Counted from the stretch's first letter, positions 1-6,391 are shown. The stretch: DNA of 8,271 nt from Candidatus Atribacter alterifermentans (GCA_012517635.1 JAAYUP010000400.1:1-8271); one strand, 5' to 3'. The notes: generated by a model not told the origin, from the letters alone. Numbers and translations: made by a program.

Positions 1-1035
1 AGTCCAATTCGCTGCAACATCAGCATCGATTTCTGATTTTCTATCTTCTATGATTGCACTAATAAATTCATGCACCATATGGGGATATGACCCTCCATGA
101 CCTCCTCCCTGTATAGAAGAAGCATGCTTTTCATCAGCTACTTGTCCGCCAGTAAAAATTCGAATCTCCTCTGGTAAGAGATGAGCATAGTCAGGGATTT
201 GAATACGTTTAGCTTCTTCAAGCCCAGAAAACAATACCGGACCCTCTCCTGCAATCTGTTCCCATTCAAAAGAGAGCTTATCTGCATAAACATCAAAACT
301 TTCACGATATTGTCGAATCGTATCAAAAAGAGAACGAGTAACTTCACAAGTAAGATCCGAATCCCCAAGTTTCATTAAGGCTGACTCCACCGCAAATGGT
401 GAACCATAAATTTTAGCATATTCTTCTCGAATTGTTCCAGAACCATAACAAACTACTTTTACAACTGGTTTTTGAGACAATGCAAGCAAGGGAGATAGTG
501 CATGTGTTGCATAGAGCATGGGAGGATACCCATACCAATAAGAAGGCCATCCAGGCATACTCATATTTTGCTGATGAGAACCACGAAGAAATTGTATTTT
601 TCCAAATTGACCTGTATCCCGTAAATTTTTTACATGAAGGAAGGTACGAGTATAAGCGGCAGTTTCAAACATCATATACACTTTGTGGCTCTTTCGACGT
701 TGATTTACAAGGTCTAAACATTGTTCCTTAGTCTCAGCCATCGGTACTGCACAGGCGGCATGTTTTCCTGCTAACAATGACGCTTTAACCATTTGATAAT
801 GCATAGTAATTGGAGACATGATTAACACTGCATCAATTTGATGATCTGCAATAAGGTCATTAAAATCAGTATATGCATAAGGAATACTATATTTCTTTTG
901 AACTTTTTTAAGTAATTCTTGATCTAAATCACAAATGGCTCGCATTTCAGAGCGTGGGTGCCTACGAAATATTTCAATAAAATTTGAACCGAATCCAAGC
1001 CCTACAATTCCTACTTGAACTTTATTGGCTATCAT
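1..1035 (-). CDS. Gfo/Idh/MocA family oxidoreductase, 3' end outside window
   Basis: The frame is open from ATG at 1035 to the window edge (345 codons), so only a short C-terminal piece is missing from a family usually 340-390 residues long. An N-terminal Rossmann domain is visible: VGIVGLGFGSNF (residues 8-19), then an acidic CDLD (35-38) at the end of the second strand. The C-terminal part has THALSP (177-182) and a GGGHGGSYPHMVHEF segment (310-324) typical of the substrate domain. The family oxidises or reduces sugars, polyols or inositols with NAD(P) in the cytoplasm. The normally conserved EKP motif is replaced by CAVPMAET (95-102), so the usual catalytic lysine is absent. A strong site AAGGAGGA lies 9 bases before the start. 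The gene begins 20 bases after the M24 gene and is surely in the same operon. Exact substrate unknown. Confidence 0.93.
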   Translation of the reverse strand, partial: MIANKVQVGIVGLGFGSNFIEIFRRHPRSEMRAICDLDQELLKKVQKKYSIPYAYTDFNDLIADHQIDAVLIMSPITMHYQMVKASLLAGKHAACAVPMAETKEQCLDLVNQRRKSHKVYMMFETAAYTRTFLHVKNLRDTGQFGKIQFLRGSHQQNMSMPGWPSYWYGYPPMLYATHALSPLLALSQKPVVKVVCYGSGTIREEYAKIYGSPFAVESALMKLGDSDLTCEVTRSLFDTIRQYRESFDVYADKLSFEWEQIAGEGPVLFSGLEEAKRIQIPDYAHLLPEEIRIFTGGQVADEKHASSIQGGGHGGSYPHMVHEFISAIIEDRKSEIDADVAANWT

Positions 1036-1055
1036 CTCATTTTCTCCTCCTTACC

Positions 1056-2174
1056 CTATTTTATCTCGAGAATTTTTGGACGGTTAAATTCTATCAATCC
1101 CACAGTAATATTCATGGAAGGAAAGCTTGCTGGTTTGGTGATCATTAATGGTCCATCTTTGGTCACTATAAAGGCATCTTCGGATTTAGTTCCGTAAATT
1201 TCTCCAGCGATTGAAGGATTCCAGCAAAAACATTGATTCTCCAAAACTATCTGTTTACTATCCGGATAGACAAGATATTCTCGATTCCTATATCCTTGAG
1301 CGCCTCCCTGATGGTGAAGCTTCCATTCATCAGGATAACCTCTTTGTTGGTAAAGCTCTTTCGCTTTTTGTAGTACTTCCCGGACAGGCACTCCAACTTT
1401 AGTGGCAGCCATCATCTCACATTCAATTATGGTATTATCTTCATACTGCTTATAAAGGCTATTTGGAATAGCCCCAAAAAATACACAACGAGTAATTGTT
1501 GTAACCAAGCCCCATTTTCGAGCATTTACATTCAGCATTAAGTATTTATCGATCTTTTTTTCAGTTGCAATTGCATGGCGATACTTTCTACTTCTTTCGT
1601 CAGCTGCTGCTTGATTGCATACTGAGTCAATTCGATCATACCAAAGCTTTCTTAAGACCTCGGCAGTGACCATACACTCACTCATACCGGGTTTTGCCAT
1701 ATATAGTGCTGCTTCAACCGCTTGTGAGGCTTTTTGACCAAGCCAGAGATATCGCTCTATTTCTGGTTGCATTAATTGATATCTTAAAAAATTAATATCT
1801 TCTTGTTTACTGAGATAACCATATCCTGATACATCACAAACCACTTCATTTGGATCAATAATGGATTTTACGGCTTCATATTCATTCCCCTCATACCATT
1901 CGTATTCAACCAAGATAAATTGCAGATCCTGAAGACCTTCGTCTTCCATCATTCGAGCCGATTCAATTCTATTTGAAATAATATAACGATGATCTCTGGT
2001 AACCAAGATAGAAGACACTCCAAGGGTATCAGCAATAGTGACTTCATTCGACCCACCGGCGGTAAACCAACAAAAGTTCGCCTGGGTTTTCAAAAGAATT
2101 CCTTTTACATGAAGCCTTTCCAATAATTCTTTTACTCGATTATGTTTTTGGTTGATTTCCTCAATCCTAATCAT
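1056..2174 (-). CDS. M24 (creatinase/aminopeptidase P-like) family protein, likely non-peptidase
   Basis: A 372-residue protein with the two-part layout of the M24B group: an N-terminal creatinase-like domain (about 1-135) and a C-terminal pita-bread domain (about 145-345). M24 peptidases bind two metals through Asp, Asp, His, Glu, Glu. By position here these are N215 (in LNVNARKWG), T226 (in TTITR), H287/H288 (HHQGGAQGY), N319 (CWNPS) and E332 (KSEDAF). Only the His and the last Glu are kept, so an ordinary dinuclear peptidase site is not expected. Creatinase is a known metal-free member of the fold that cleaves a C-N bond. I infer a hydrolase or lyase acting on a small imported compound, or a different metal use as in the DMSP lyase DddP. 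The start is set by GGAGGG 6 bases before ATG. It lies 57 bases after the permease and 20 before the oxidoreductase, so it belongs to the transport operon. Cytoplasmic: no signal peptide. Confidence 0.9.
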   Translation of the reverse strand: MIRIEEINQKHNRVKELLERLHVKGILLKTQANFCWFTAGGSNEVTIADTLGVSSILVTRDHRYIISNRIESARMMEDEGLQDLQFILVEYEWYEGNEYEAVKSIIDPNEVVCDVSGYGYLSKQEDINFLRYQLMQPEIERYLWLGQKASQAVEAALYMAKPGMSECMVTAEVLRKLWYDRIDSVCNQAAADERSRKYRHAIATEKKIDKYLMLNVNARKWGLVTTITRCVFFGAIPNSLYKQYEDNTIIECEMMAATKVGVPVREVLQKAKELYQQRGYPDEWKLHHQGGAQGYRNREYLVYPDSKQIVLENQCFCWNPSIAGEIYGTKSEDAFIVTKDGPLMITKPASFPSMNITVGLIEFNRPKILEIK

Positions 2175-2231
2175 GAATTCCCTCCAAAAGACTTTCTTCT
2201 TTTTTATTCTATTCTAAAAGTTAAAATGAAG

Positions 2232-3176
2232 TCAGGTTTTTATTTTCTGACGTACTTGATCTATGAGCACAGCTATTAAAATAACTAAACCAATTGCAAC
2301 TCTCTGCCAAAATGAGGAAACTCCAAGCATATTCAAACCATTATGTAGAAAAATGATAATCAATACCCCTATGACCGTTCCGAATAAACCTCCCTGTCCT
2401 CCCGACATTGCAGTCCCCCCTATAACAACACTGGCTATTGCGTCAAGTTCCATCATTTCTCCTAGGATAGGCTGACCTGAATTCAATCGAGAGGTCATAA
2501 TAAGACCAGCTAAACCAGCTAAAGTTGCACTGATCATATACACTGACATTATAACCCGTCTCACCGGAATTCCTGCATAATTTGCAGCTTCTTTTTGCCC
2601 ACCCACAGCGTAGACATGAACCCCATACCTTGTATAACGGAGAAAATAACCGAATATGAAAAAGAAAATAACCGCAATGATCACCGGGAAAGGTATTCCA
2701 ATTATCCACCCCCTACCGATGAATCCAAATTCTTGAGGAAATCCAGCTACAGGAATACCATTCGTCAATACCAAAGCTAAACCCCGAGCAAGACTCATCA
2801 TCACCAAAGTCATGATAAACGGTTGAATATTCCAGAATGCTATAAAATACCCAACAAAGGTTCCGCACAACAATGCTATCACCAAACCAATGAAGCAAGC
2901 AGGTACCCAAGCAATCCCACCAACCGTCATTAATAAAGCACTTGTACATCCGGTCAGAGCCATCATGGAACCTACAGATAAATCAATGCCCCCAGAAATA
3001 ATTGCATAAGTCATACCAATGGAGGTTAATGATAGAGCAACACCCTGACGTAACACACTCATCAAATTCGTATAAGTGAGGAAATTTGGAGTAATAACAG
3101 AAAGGAAAATAAATAAACCCGCAAGCCCAATAAAAACGCTCAGCCTTTCTAATAGAATAGAAAGATATCGATTCAT
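2232..3176 (-). CDS. RbsC-type sugar ABC transporter permease
   Basis: A 314-residue, very hydrophobic protein with about 8-10 membrane segments, the usual size for ribose-type permeases of the BPD_transp_2 family. Diagnostic features are SGGIDLSVGS (61-70), the cytoplasmic EAANYAGIPVRR loop (196-207) that contacts the ATPase, and GGTAMSGGQGGLFGT (253-267). It would form the inner-membrane channel for a sugar or polyol delivered by the binding protein encoded just upstream. An ATG at 3221 in the same frame would add 15 residues (MCVSYTFPLK...), but that stretch lies inside the 44-base palindrome and has no ribosome site. The ATG at 3176 follows AAAAGGAG at 4-5 bases and gives the normal N-terminus MNRYLSILLERL. 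No ATP-binding subunit is encoded next to it, which is unusual for this transporter type. Confidence 0.95.
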   Translation of the reverse strand: MNRYLSILLERLSVFIGLAGLFIFLSVITPNFLTYTNLMSVLRQGVALSLTSIGMTYAIISGGIDLSVGSMMALTGCTSALLMTVGGIAWVPACFIGLVIALLCGTFVGYFIAFWNIQPFIMTLVMMSLARGLALVLTNGIPVAGFPQEFGFIGRGWIIGIPFPVIIAVIFFFIFGYFLRYTRYGVHVYAVGGQKEAANYAGIPVRRVIMSVYMISATLAGLAGLIMTSRLNSGQPILGEMMELDAIASVVIGGTAMSGGQGGLFGTVIGVLIIIFLHNGLNMLGVSSFWQRVAIGLVILIAVLIDQVRQKIKT

Positions 3177-3206
3177 GGTGCTCCTTTTCTCTTTTAGAGG
3201 AAATGT

Positions 3207-3250
3207 ATAACTCACGCACATACATCTATAGATGTGTGTGCGTGAGTTAT
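3207..3250 (-). other. 44-base near-perfect palindrome (intercistronic stem-loop)
   Basis: Two 22-base arms meet at a CATCTATAGATG centre with no spacer; the arms start ATAACTCACGCACA and end TGTGCGTGAGTTAT. There is one mismatched position, which becomes a G-U pair in one of the transcripts. It begins 32 bases after the stop of the binding-protein gene and ends 30 bases before the permease start. In the minus-strand mRNA it is not followed by a T run, so it is not a classical terminator. A stem-loop here could protect the 3' end of the upstream message or partly block read-through, giving more binding protein than permease, as known for malE-malF. A dimeric-protein operator or a dispersed repeat is the alternative. 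Confidence 0.85.
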
Positions 3251-3282
3251 TTTAATAAAATTGCCTTTTTTTAAAAAAGTAA

Positions 3283-4278
3283 CTAATCAATTTTTGGTGC
3301 CACAAATTGTGGTACCCGATCTACATCTTCCATAAGTCGATTCAGCATCAATGTATCGGCAACAAATGTATGAAGTGGCATGTATTCTGGCCATTCGGTA
3401 CGGGCACCACTGAGATATTCAACCGCAACACGGACAAATTCAGTTCCATGAAGTCGAGAGAACTGTACCACTGTTCCTTGCATTTCACCTGCCATTGTTG
3501 CTGCCAGGGCATCCCATGAACCATTCATTCCAAGAAGCACAACCTTACCAACCATATCACGTTGTTTAAGTGCTTCCAAAGCACCTAAAGCCATTTCATC
3601 ATTAGCACAGAATACTCCATTCAAATCGGGATGAGCAGAAATAATATCCTCCATTACTTGCATACCCTTCGCCCGTTCAAAATTAGCCGCTATTGATACT
3701 ACCAGCTCTATATCAGGATGGTCATTCATTACCTTGTGAAACCCTTCTTTTCGTTGTCTGCCCTGCATTGAACCCGGGGTTCCTTCAATCATTGCTACCT
3801 TTCCCTTCCCTCCAATAGCACGAACCATCCATTCACCAGCCTGAATACCAGCAGCATAATTATCGGTTGCAATGTAGGTTACTAATTTTCCACCTGCCGC
3901 TCCGGTATCAACCGTGATGACAGGTATTCCTACACGATTGGCATCTTCAATTACTGGAATTATCCCTTTTTCATCAACAGGTTGGATTCCGATTAAATCA
4001 ACCTTGGCATTAATCATGTCCTCAACTTGTTTGACCTGATCTTCCAAAGCAGAAAACCCAGCACTTGATAATACAGTGAGTTTTACATCTCTTTTTTCTG
4101 CTTCTTTTTCAGCAGCATCAGCAATGCTCCATATTGCAGGATTACTTAAGCTCTTTAATATCAAAGCTACATGATACTCTTTTCCAGTCGCACCGGTTTC
4201 CTGAGCTACAGCAGCAAAAACGGAGAATAATATTAAAGCAGTAATGGTGAATACAACCAAAATAACACGGTTTTTCAT
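3283..4278 (-). CDS. Periplasmic sugar-binding protein of a ribose-type ABC transporter
   Basis: A 331-residue protein of the type 1 periplasmic binding fold (Peripla_BP_4, RbsB-like). Residues 1-25 form a signal peptide: MKNR, a hydrophobic stretch, and an AVA cleavage site before Q26. There is no lipobox Cys, so a soluble periplasmic protein in a diderm cell is expected. Family hallmarks follow: LSNPAIWSIADAAEKEA (44-60), IGIQPVDEKG (96-105), TDNYAAGIQAGEW (138-150), EGTPGSMQGRQRKEGF (165-180) and CANDEMALGALEAL (224-237). It captures a sugar or related ligand and hands it to the permease encoded downstream. An upstream TTG at 4284 is in frame but lies one base from GGAGG; the ATG at 4278 has that site at 7 bases and is preferred. 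The gene is preceded by its own promoter-like sequence and an inverted repeat. The ligand cannot be assigned from sequence alone. Confidence 0.95.
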   Translation of the reverse strand: MKNRVILVVFTITALILFSVFAAVAQETGATGKEYHVALILKSLSNPAIWSIADAAEKEAEKRDVKLTVLSSAGFSALEDQVKQVEDMINAKVDLIGIQPVDEKGIIPVIEDANRVGIPVITVDTGAAGGKLVTYIATDNYAAGIQAGEWMVRAIGGKGKVAMIEGTPGSMQGRQRKEGFHKVMNDHPDIELVVSIAANFERAKGMQVMEDIISAHPDLNGVFCANDEMALGALEALKQRDMVGKVVLLGMNGSWDALAATMAGEMQGTVVQFSRLHGTEFVRVAVEYLSGARTEWPEYMPLHTFVADTLMLNRLMEDVDRVPQFVAPKID

Positions 4279-4298
4279 TTCCAAGCCTCCTTTTTATT

Positions 4299-4337
4299 GC
4301 TCAAACTTTAATCTTCATGGAATTTTGAAGTTTGAGC
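4299..4337. promoter_or_regulatory. Perfect 10-base inverted repeat in the binding-protein leader
   Basis: GCTCAAACTT (4299-4308) and its exact complement AAGTTTGAGC (4328-4337) are separated by 19 bases. The element lies between the proposed promoter (-10 at 4351-4356) and the ribosome site at 4286-4290, starting roughly 7 bases into the predicted transcript. It could be an operator for a dimeric repressor, such as a LacI- or GntR-type sugar regulator, or an RNA hairpin in the leader. No regulator gene is present in the window to decide. Confidence 0.6.
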
Positions 4338-4350
4338 TTCTTTTCATCTT

Positions 4351-4379
4351 AGTCTACAAATATAAAACTTATAAGTCAA
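4351..4379 (-). promoter_or_regulatory. Predicted sigma70-type promoter for the transport operon
   Basis: On the minus strand TTGACT (4379-4374) is followed by exactly 17 bases and TAGACT (4356-4351), matching the -35 and -10 consensus at 5/6 and 4/6 positions. Transcription would start near 4344, about 65 bases before the binding-protein ATG. It suggests that the transporter, M24 and oxidoreductase genes can be expressed separately from the alcohol dehydrogenase upstream. Confidence 0.55.
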
Positions 4380-4507
4380 CAAATTGGATCGCGCTCTATA
4401 ATTTTTAAAGAATTCCGATTTTTTCATCAAATACCCCTCTCAAAATATTTTTTGGTTATTCCTTCAAATCATTTTTGGAAAAAATTACCAGAATTACAAT
4501 CCTTTCA

Positions 4508-5809
4508 TCATTCATTCACCAAAGTTTTCATTTTTATTAAATCGAAATCCCCAGTTTTGGCGGCCTCTAAAATCGGCCTCATATATTCGTCAACTTCAGA
4601 AGCATTGATTTGAACCGGTAAGCTTTTGAGCTTCATTTCTAACTGTGGATCTTTCGCTGCTTGCAAGGCGCGTTCAATATATTGATCATTAAATCCCGGC
4701 AATTCCGATAATTTAGTTGGAAAATGAATACTTTTATAAAACTGGGTTAAACCCCCTGCCACTTCAACCCCCAAATCTTTACCATATAATTGAGTGAGAT
4801 CAGATGAAATGAAACCCCTTTTTTTGAGAAGATTCCCGAATAGTCGGACTTTATCTTCTATATTGGAAGCAAAAAAAACGGTATAATAAATATTCATAAT
4901 ACCGCAAGCCCGACCATGGCTCGATATATCTACTAAAGAGTAGCTGGAAAGATGCGCGCCGTTGGTTCCACAAATCATAATTGCATATCCACCTAAATCA
5001 GTTCCAAGACCCAATCCTTCTCTGGCTTCTAAATCATTTGGGTTTTCACTTGCTTTTTTGGTATAATCCAAAATAAGTTCCAGACCGGTCAGAGATATTC
5101 TCTGAAGGGACTCCATTTTATCTTGGCTTACACCGTAAAAAGATTCCAAACAATGGGAAAGTCCATCCATAGCCCCATCAATGGTAAGCTCAATTGGTGC
5201 AGTTGTTGTGACGGTGTAGTCAAAGACTGCTCGATCCGGTATTATGGCATCGTCTACAATCAGTTTTTTCTGGCCAGCAACCGGATCGGTAACCACAGCA
5301 TATCTGGTTAAGTGTGACCCGGAACTAGCCGCCATTTCCACTGCAACCAAGGGGTATAACTTTTTACCGGTTTGTTTTAAACCTTCAGTGATCAGACCAG
5401 CACCTAAATAAGTATCTATTTCGGGACTATAAACACCAAGGGAAGCTAATACATTGGCTATTTTAGCCGCATCGATTGAGCTCCCACCCCCAACAACTAC
5501 TATGCAATCAGGCTTAAAATGTAAAATATAGCTTTCTAACCGATAGACATCTTCTCGAGGAGTGTTGGGCTTAGCATTGGGAAAAACCTTTCCTCCAGTA
5601 ATGGTGACTTGATACTTTTTCAATGAATTTAATATTCTGTTAATATTTTGTTCATGTAATTTCGTATTGGCGATGACTAATGCTGATTTTCCACATTTTG
5701 CTGCATGTTGACCAACAGAGTCTAAAACATCGAGGCCAAAGCTATAACTTTCACCCTTAAAACCACGTATCAATTCATATGCTTCTTTTTTTAATTGGTT
5801 CTTATCCAT
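4508..5809 (-). CDS. Iron-containing (group III) alcohol dehydrogenase
   Basis: A 433-residue cytoplasmic enzyme, somewhat longer than the usual 380-400 of the family. The N-terminal dinucleotide domain carries VVVGGGSSIDAAK (104-116), the GGGS NAD(P)-binding signature. The C-terminal helical domain carries metal-ligand candidates D215 and H219 (AMDGLSHCLE) and H286 and H298 (GAHLSSYSLVDISSHGRAC). The two late histidines are 12 residues apart, against 14 in the lactaldehyde reductase FucO, and the extra active-site His of FucO is not evident, so this is a divergent subfamily. It should interconvert an alcohol and an aldehyde or ketone with NAD(P)H, plausibly at the end of breakdown of the compound imported by the neighbouring transporter. 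The ATG follows AAAGGTG at about 7 bases. The 229-base gap to the next gene, with its own promoter, leaves open whether they share a transcript. I see no convincing terminator after it and no confident promoter in the AT-rich 90 bases before it. Confidence 0.93.
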   Translation of the reverse strand: MDKNQLKKEAYELIRGFKGESYSFGLDVLDSVGQHAAKCGKSALVIANTKLHEQNINRILNSLKKYQVTITGGKVFPNAKPNTPREDVYRLESYILHFKPDCIVVVGGGSSIDAAKIANVLASLGVYSPEIDTYLGAGLITEGLKQTGKKLYPLVAVEMAASSGSHLTRYAVVTDPVAGQKKLIVDDAIIPDRAVFDYTVTTTAPIELTIDGAMDGLSHCLESFYGVSQDKMESLQRISLTGLELILDYTKKASENPNDLEAREGLGLGTDLGGYAIMICGTNGAHLSSYSLVDISSHGRACGIMNIYYTVFFASNIEDKVRLFGNLLKKRGFISSDLTQLYGKDLGVEVAGGLTQFYKSIHFPTKLSELPGFNDQYIERALQAAKDPQLEMKLKSLPVQINASEVDEYMRPILEAAKTGDFDLIKMKTLVNE

Positions 5810-5917
5810 AGCTCACACCTTTTATGTTTTTATTTTTTATTACTGATGTTTAGGTTACAGTTTTACATTAGATTAAGAGAAATTTTCAATTTTTTAACTA
5901 AAGAAAAAACTAAAAAG

Positions 5918-5960
5918 ATGAGATCCTCACGCGGGAAAGCACCGCTCAGGATGACAGATG
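5918..5960. repeat. Small hairpin element, likely dispersed intergenic repeat
   Basis: ATCCTCA (5923-5929) faces TCAGGAT (5946-5952) with one mismatch, and inside these GCGG (5931-5934) pairs with CCGC (5942-5945). Read on the minus strand it begins GTCATCCTGAGC and ends near GGATCTCATC, resembling the GTCATCCTGAGC...GGATCTC repeats scattered between genes in many bacterial genomes. Only one copy is in the window, so the repeat nature is an inference from resemblance. The GC-rich stretch contrasts with the AT-rich flanks. Confidence 0.45.
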
Positions 5961-5966
5961 AAAGGC

Positions 5967-5999
5967 ACACCCCCCTAACCCCCCTCAATGGGGGAATTC
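5967..5999. repeat. C-rich direct repeat and C5/G5 hairpin
   Basis: CCCCCCTAA is followed directly by CCCCCCT, and CCCCC (5980-5984) can pair with GGGGG (5990-5994) across the loop TCAAT. Such CCCCCCTAACCCCCCTC-type sequences recur between genes in several bacterial genomes. It could act as a bidirectional hairpin but has no T run after it. It is the most strand-skewed base composition in the window. Confidence 0.45.
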
Positions 6000-6010
6000 A
6001 TTTAATGATA

Positions 6011-6153
6011 TTTACAGGATAGACGTTCATGCTGCTATGCAGCACCAGATGAGGATGAAAACTCAAGTGGTCTATCCTCTCAGTTTTTGTCTTTTACAAT
6101 TTTTTTCATCTTACGCCGTAGGCTGCTATCCTGTTGTAGTTTACAGGATAGAC
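6011..6153. repeat. 14-base direct repeat with inverted copies of its core
   Basis: TTTACAGGATAGAC occurs at 6011-6024 and again at 6140-6153. The core is also present inverted as GTCTATCCT (6070-6078) and CTATCCTGT (6126-6134); the latter forms a 9-base stem with ACAGGATAG (6143-6151) across 8 bases. Between the first pair lies another perfect hairpin, TGCTGC/GCAGCA (6030-6044). CTCTCAGTTT is also repeated at 6077-6086 and 6172-6181. The pattern suggests remnants of a small non-coding mobile element; no transposase is present. Confidence 0.6.
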
Positions 6154-6266
6154 ATGGAACAAATCAGATTACTCTCAGTTTGGTTATTTTGAGGGGTACT
6201 ACTGCAACTGGTTTATACCAGAAGTGCCATGAAAAGGATAATCACTGTCATGAAAGCCCTTTTCAT
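6141..6266 (-). pseudogene. Decayed lipoprotein gene, 5' remnant
   Basis: AAGGAGGGT sits 7 bases before an ATG at 6266, one of the best ribosome sites in the window. The reading frame gives MKRAFMTVIILFMALLV, then a TAA stop (6213-6215), then TSCSSTPQNNQTES and on to a second stop at 6141. If the stop is read as a sense codon (TTA, Leu, is one change away), the sequence becomes a textbook lipoprotein signal: positive N-terminus, hydrophobic core, lipobox ending at Cys 21, then a Ser/Thr/Asn/Gln-rich linker. The last codons overlap the 14-base repeat (6140-6153), suggesting that the rest of the gene was lost by insertion or deletion there. Alternatively the 17-codon hydrophobic peptide is itself made. 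The mature protein family cannot be told. Confidence 0.5.
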
Positions 6267-6270
6267 GACA
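6228..6270 (-). promoter_or_regulatory. Two competing hairpins over a start codon
   Basis: TGTCATGAAA (6246-6255) and TTTCATGACA (6261-6270) form a perfect 10-base stem with loop GCCCT that buries the ATG at 6266. A second perfect 10-base pairing is possible between CATGAAAAGG (6228-6237) and CCTTTTCATG (6258-6267). Both use the same start-codon segment, so they exclude each other. The ribosome site at 6274-6280 lies just outside. A translation switch is conceivable, but the downstream frame is broken after 17 codons. Confidence 0.45.
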
Positions 6271-6391
6271 TACCCTCCTTATTTCAGTTATTTTGTTTAT
6301 TTTCACAGTGTATTTTTGATTCAGCATTTGCACAAGTTCGAAAACTGAGTCAGTCGGTCAAAATCCCCCATCTAATGATATTGAAATAGAA

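Noticed and set aside
2443..2949. Minus-strand open frames of 78-88 codons inside the permease gene
   Set aside because: They are out-of-frame shadows of the strongly supported permease; composition rich in Trp, Cys and Tyr is typical of shifted membrane-protein frames.
3177..3221. 15-residue N-terminal extension of the permease
   Set aside because: The extension is encoded within the 44-base palindrome, lacks a ribosome site and is not typical of RbsC-type proteins; the ATG at 3176 has AAAAGGAG before it.
3265..3279. T7A6 palindrome flanked by C and G after the binding-protein stop
   Set aside because: A simple A/T tract with few stable pairs; not convincing as a terminator or site by itself.
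4344..4427. Minus-strand 27-codon frame starting MKKSEFFKNYRARS upstream of the binding protein
   Set aside because: It has a weak AGAGGGG site but runs through the proposed -35/-10 promoter and ends before the inverted repeat; a leader peptide is possible but not supported.
5795..6022. Plus-strand 75-codon open frame
   Set aside because: It starts inside the alcohol dehydrogenase gene on the other strand and continues through the C-rich repeat; no family resemblance or ribosome site.
6087..6389. Plus-strand 100-codon open frame
   Set aside because: No ribosome site, cysteine/histidine-rich low-quality composition, and it runs across the repeat region and antisense to the lipoprotein remnant.
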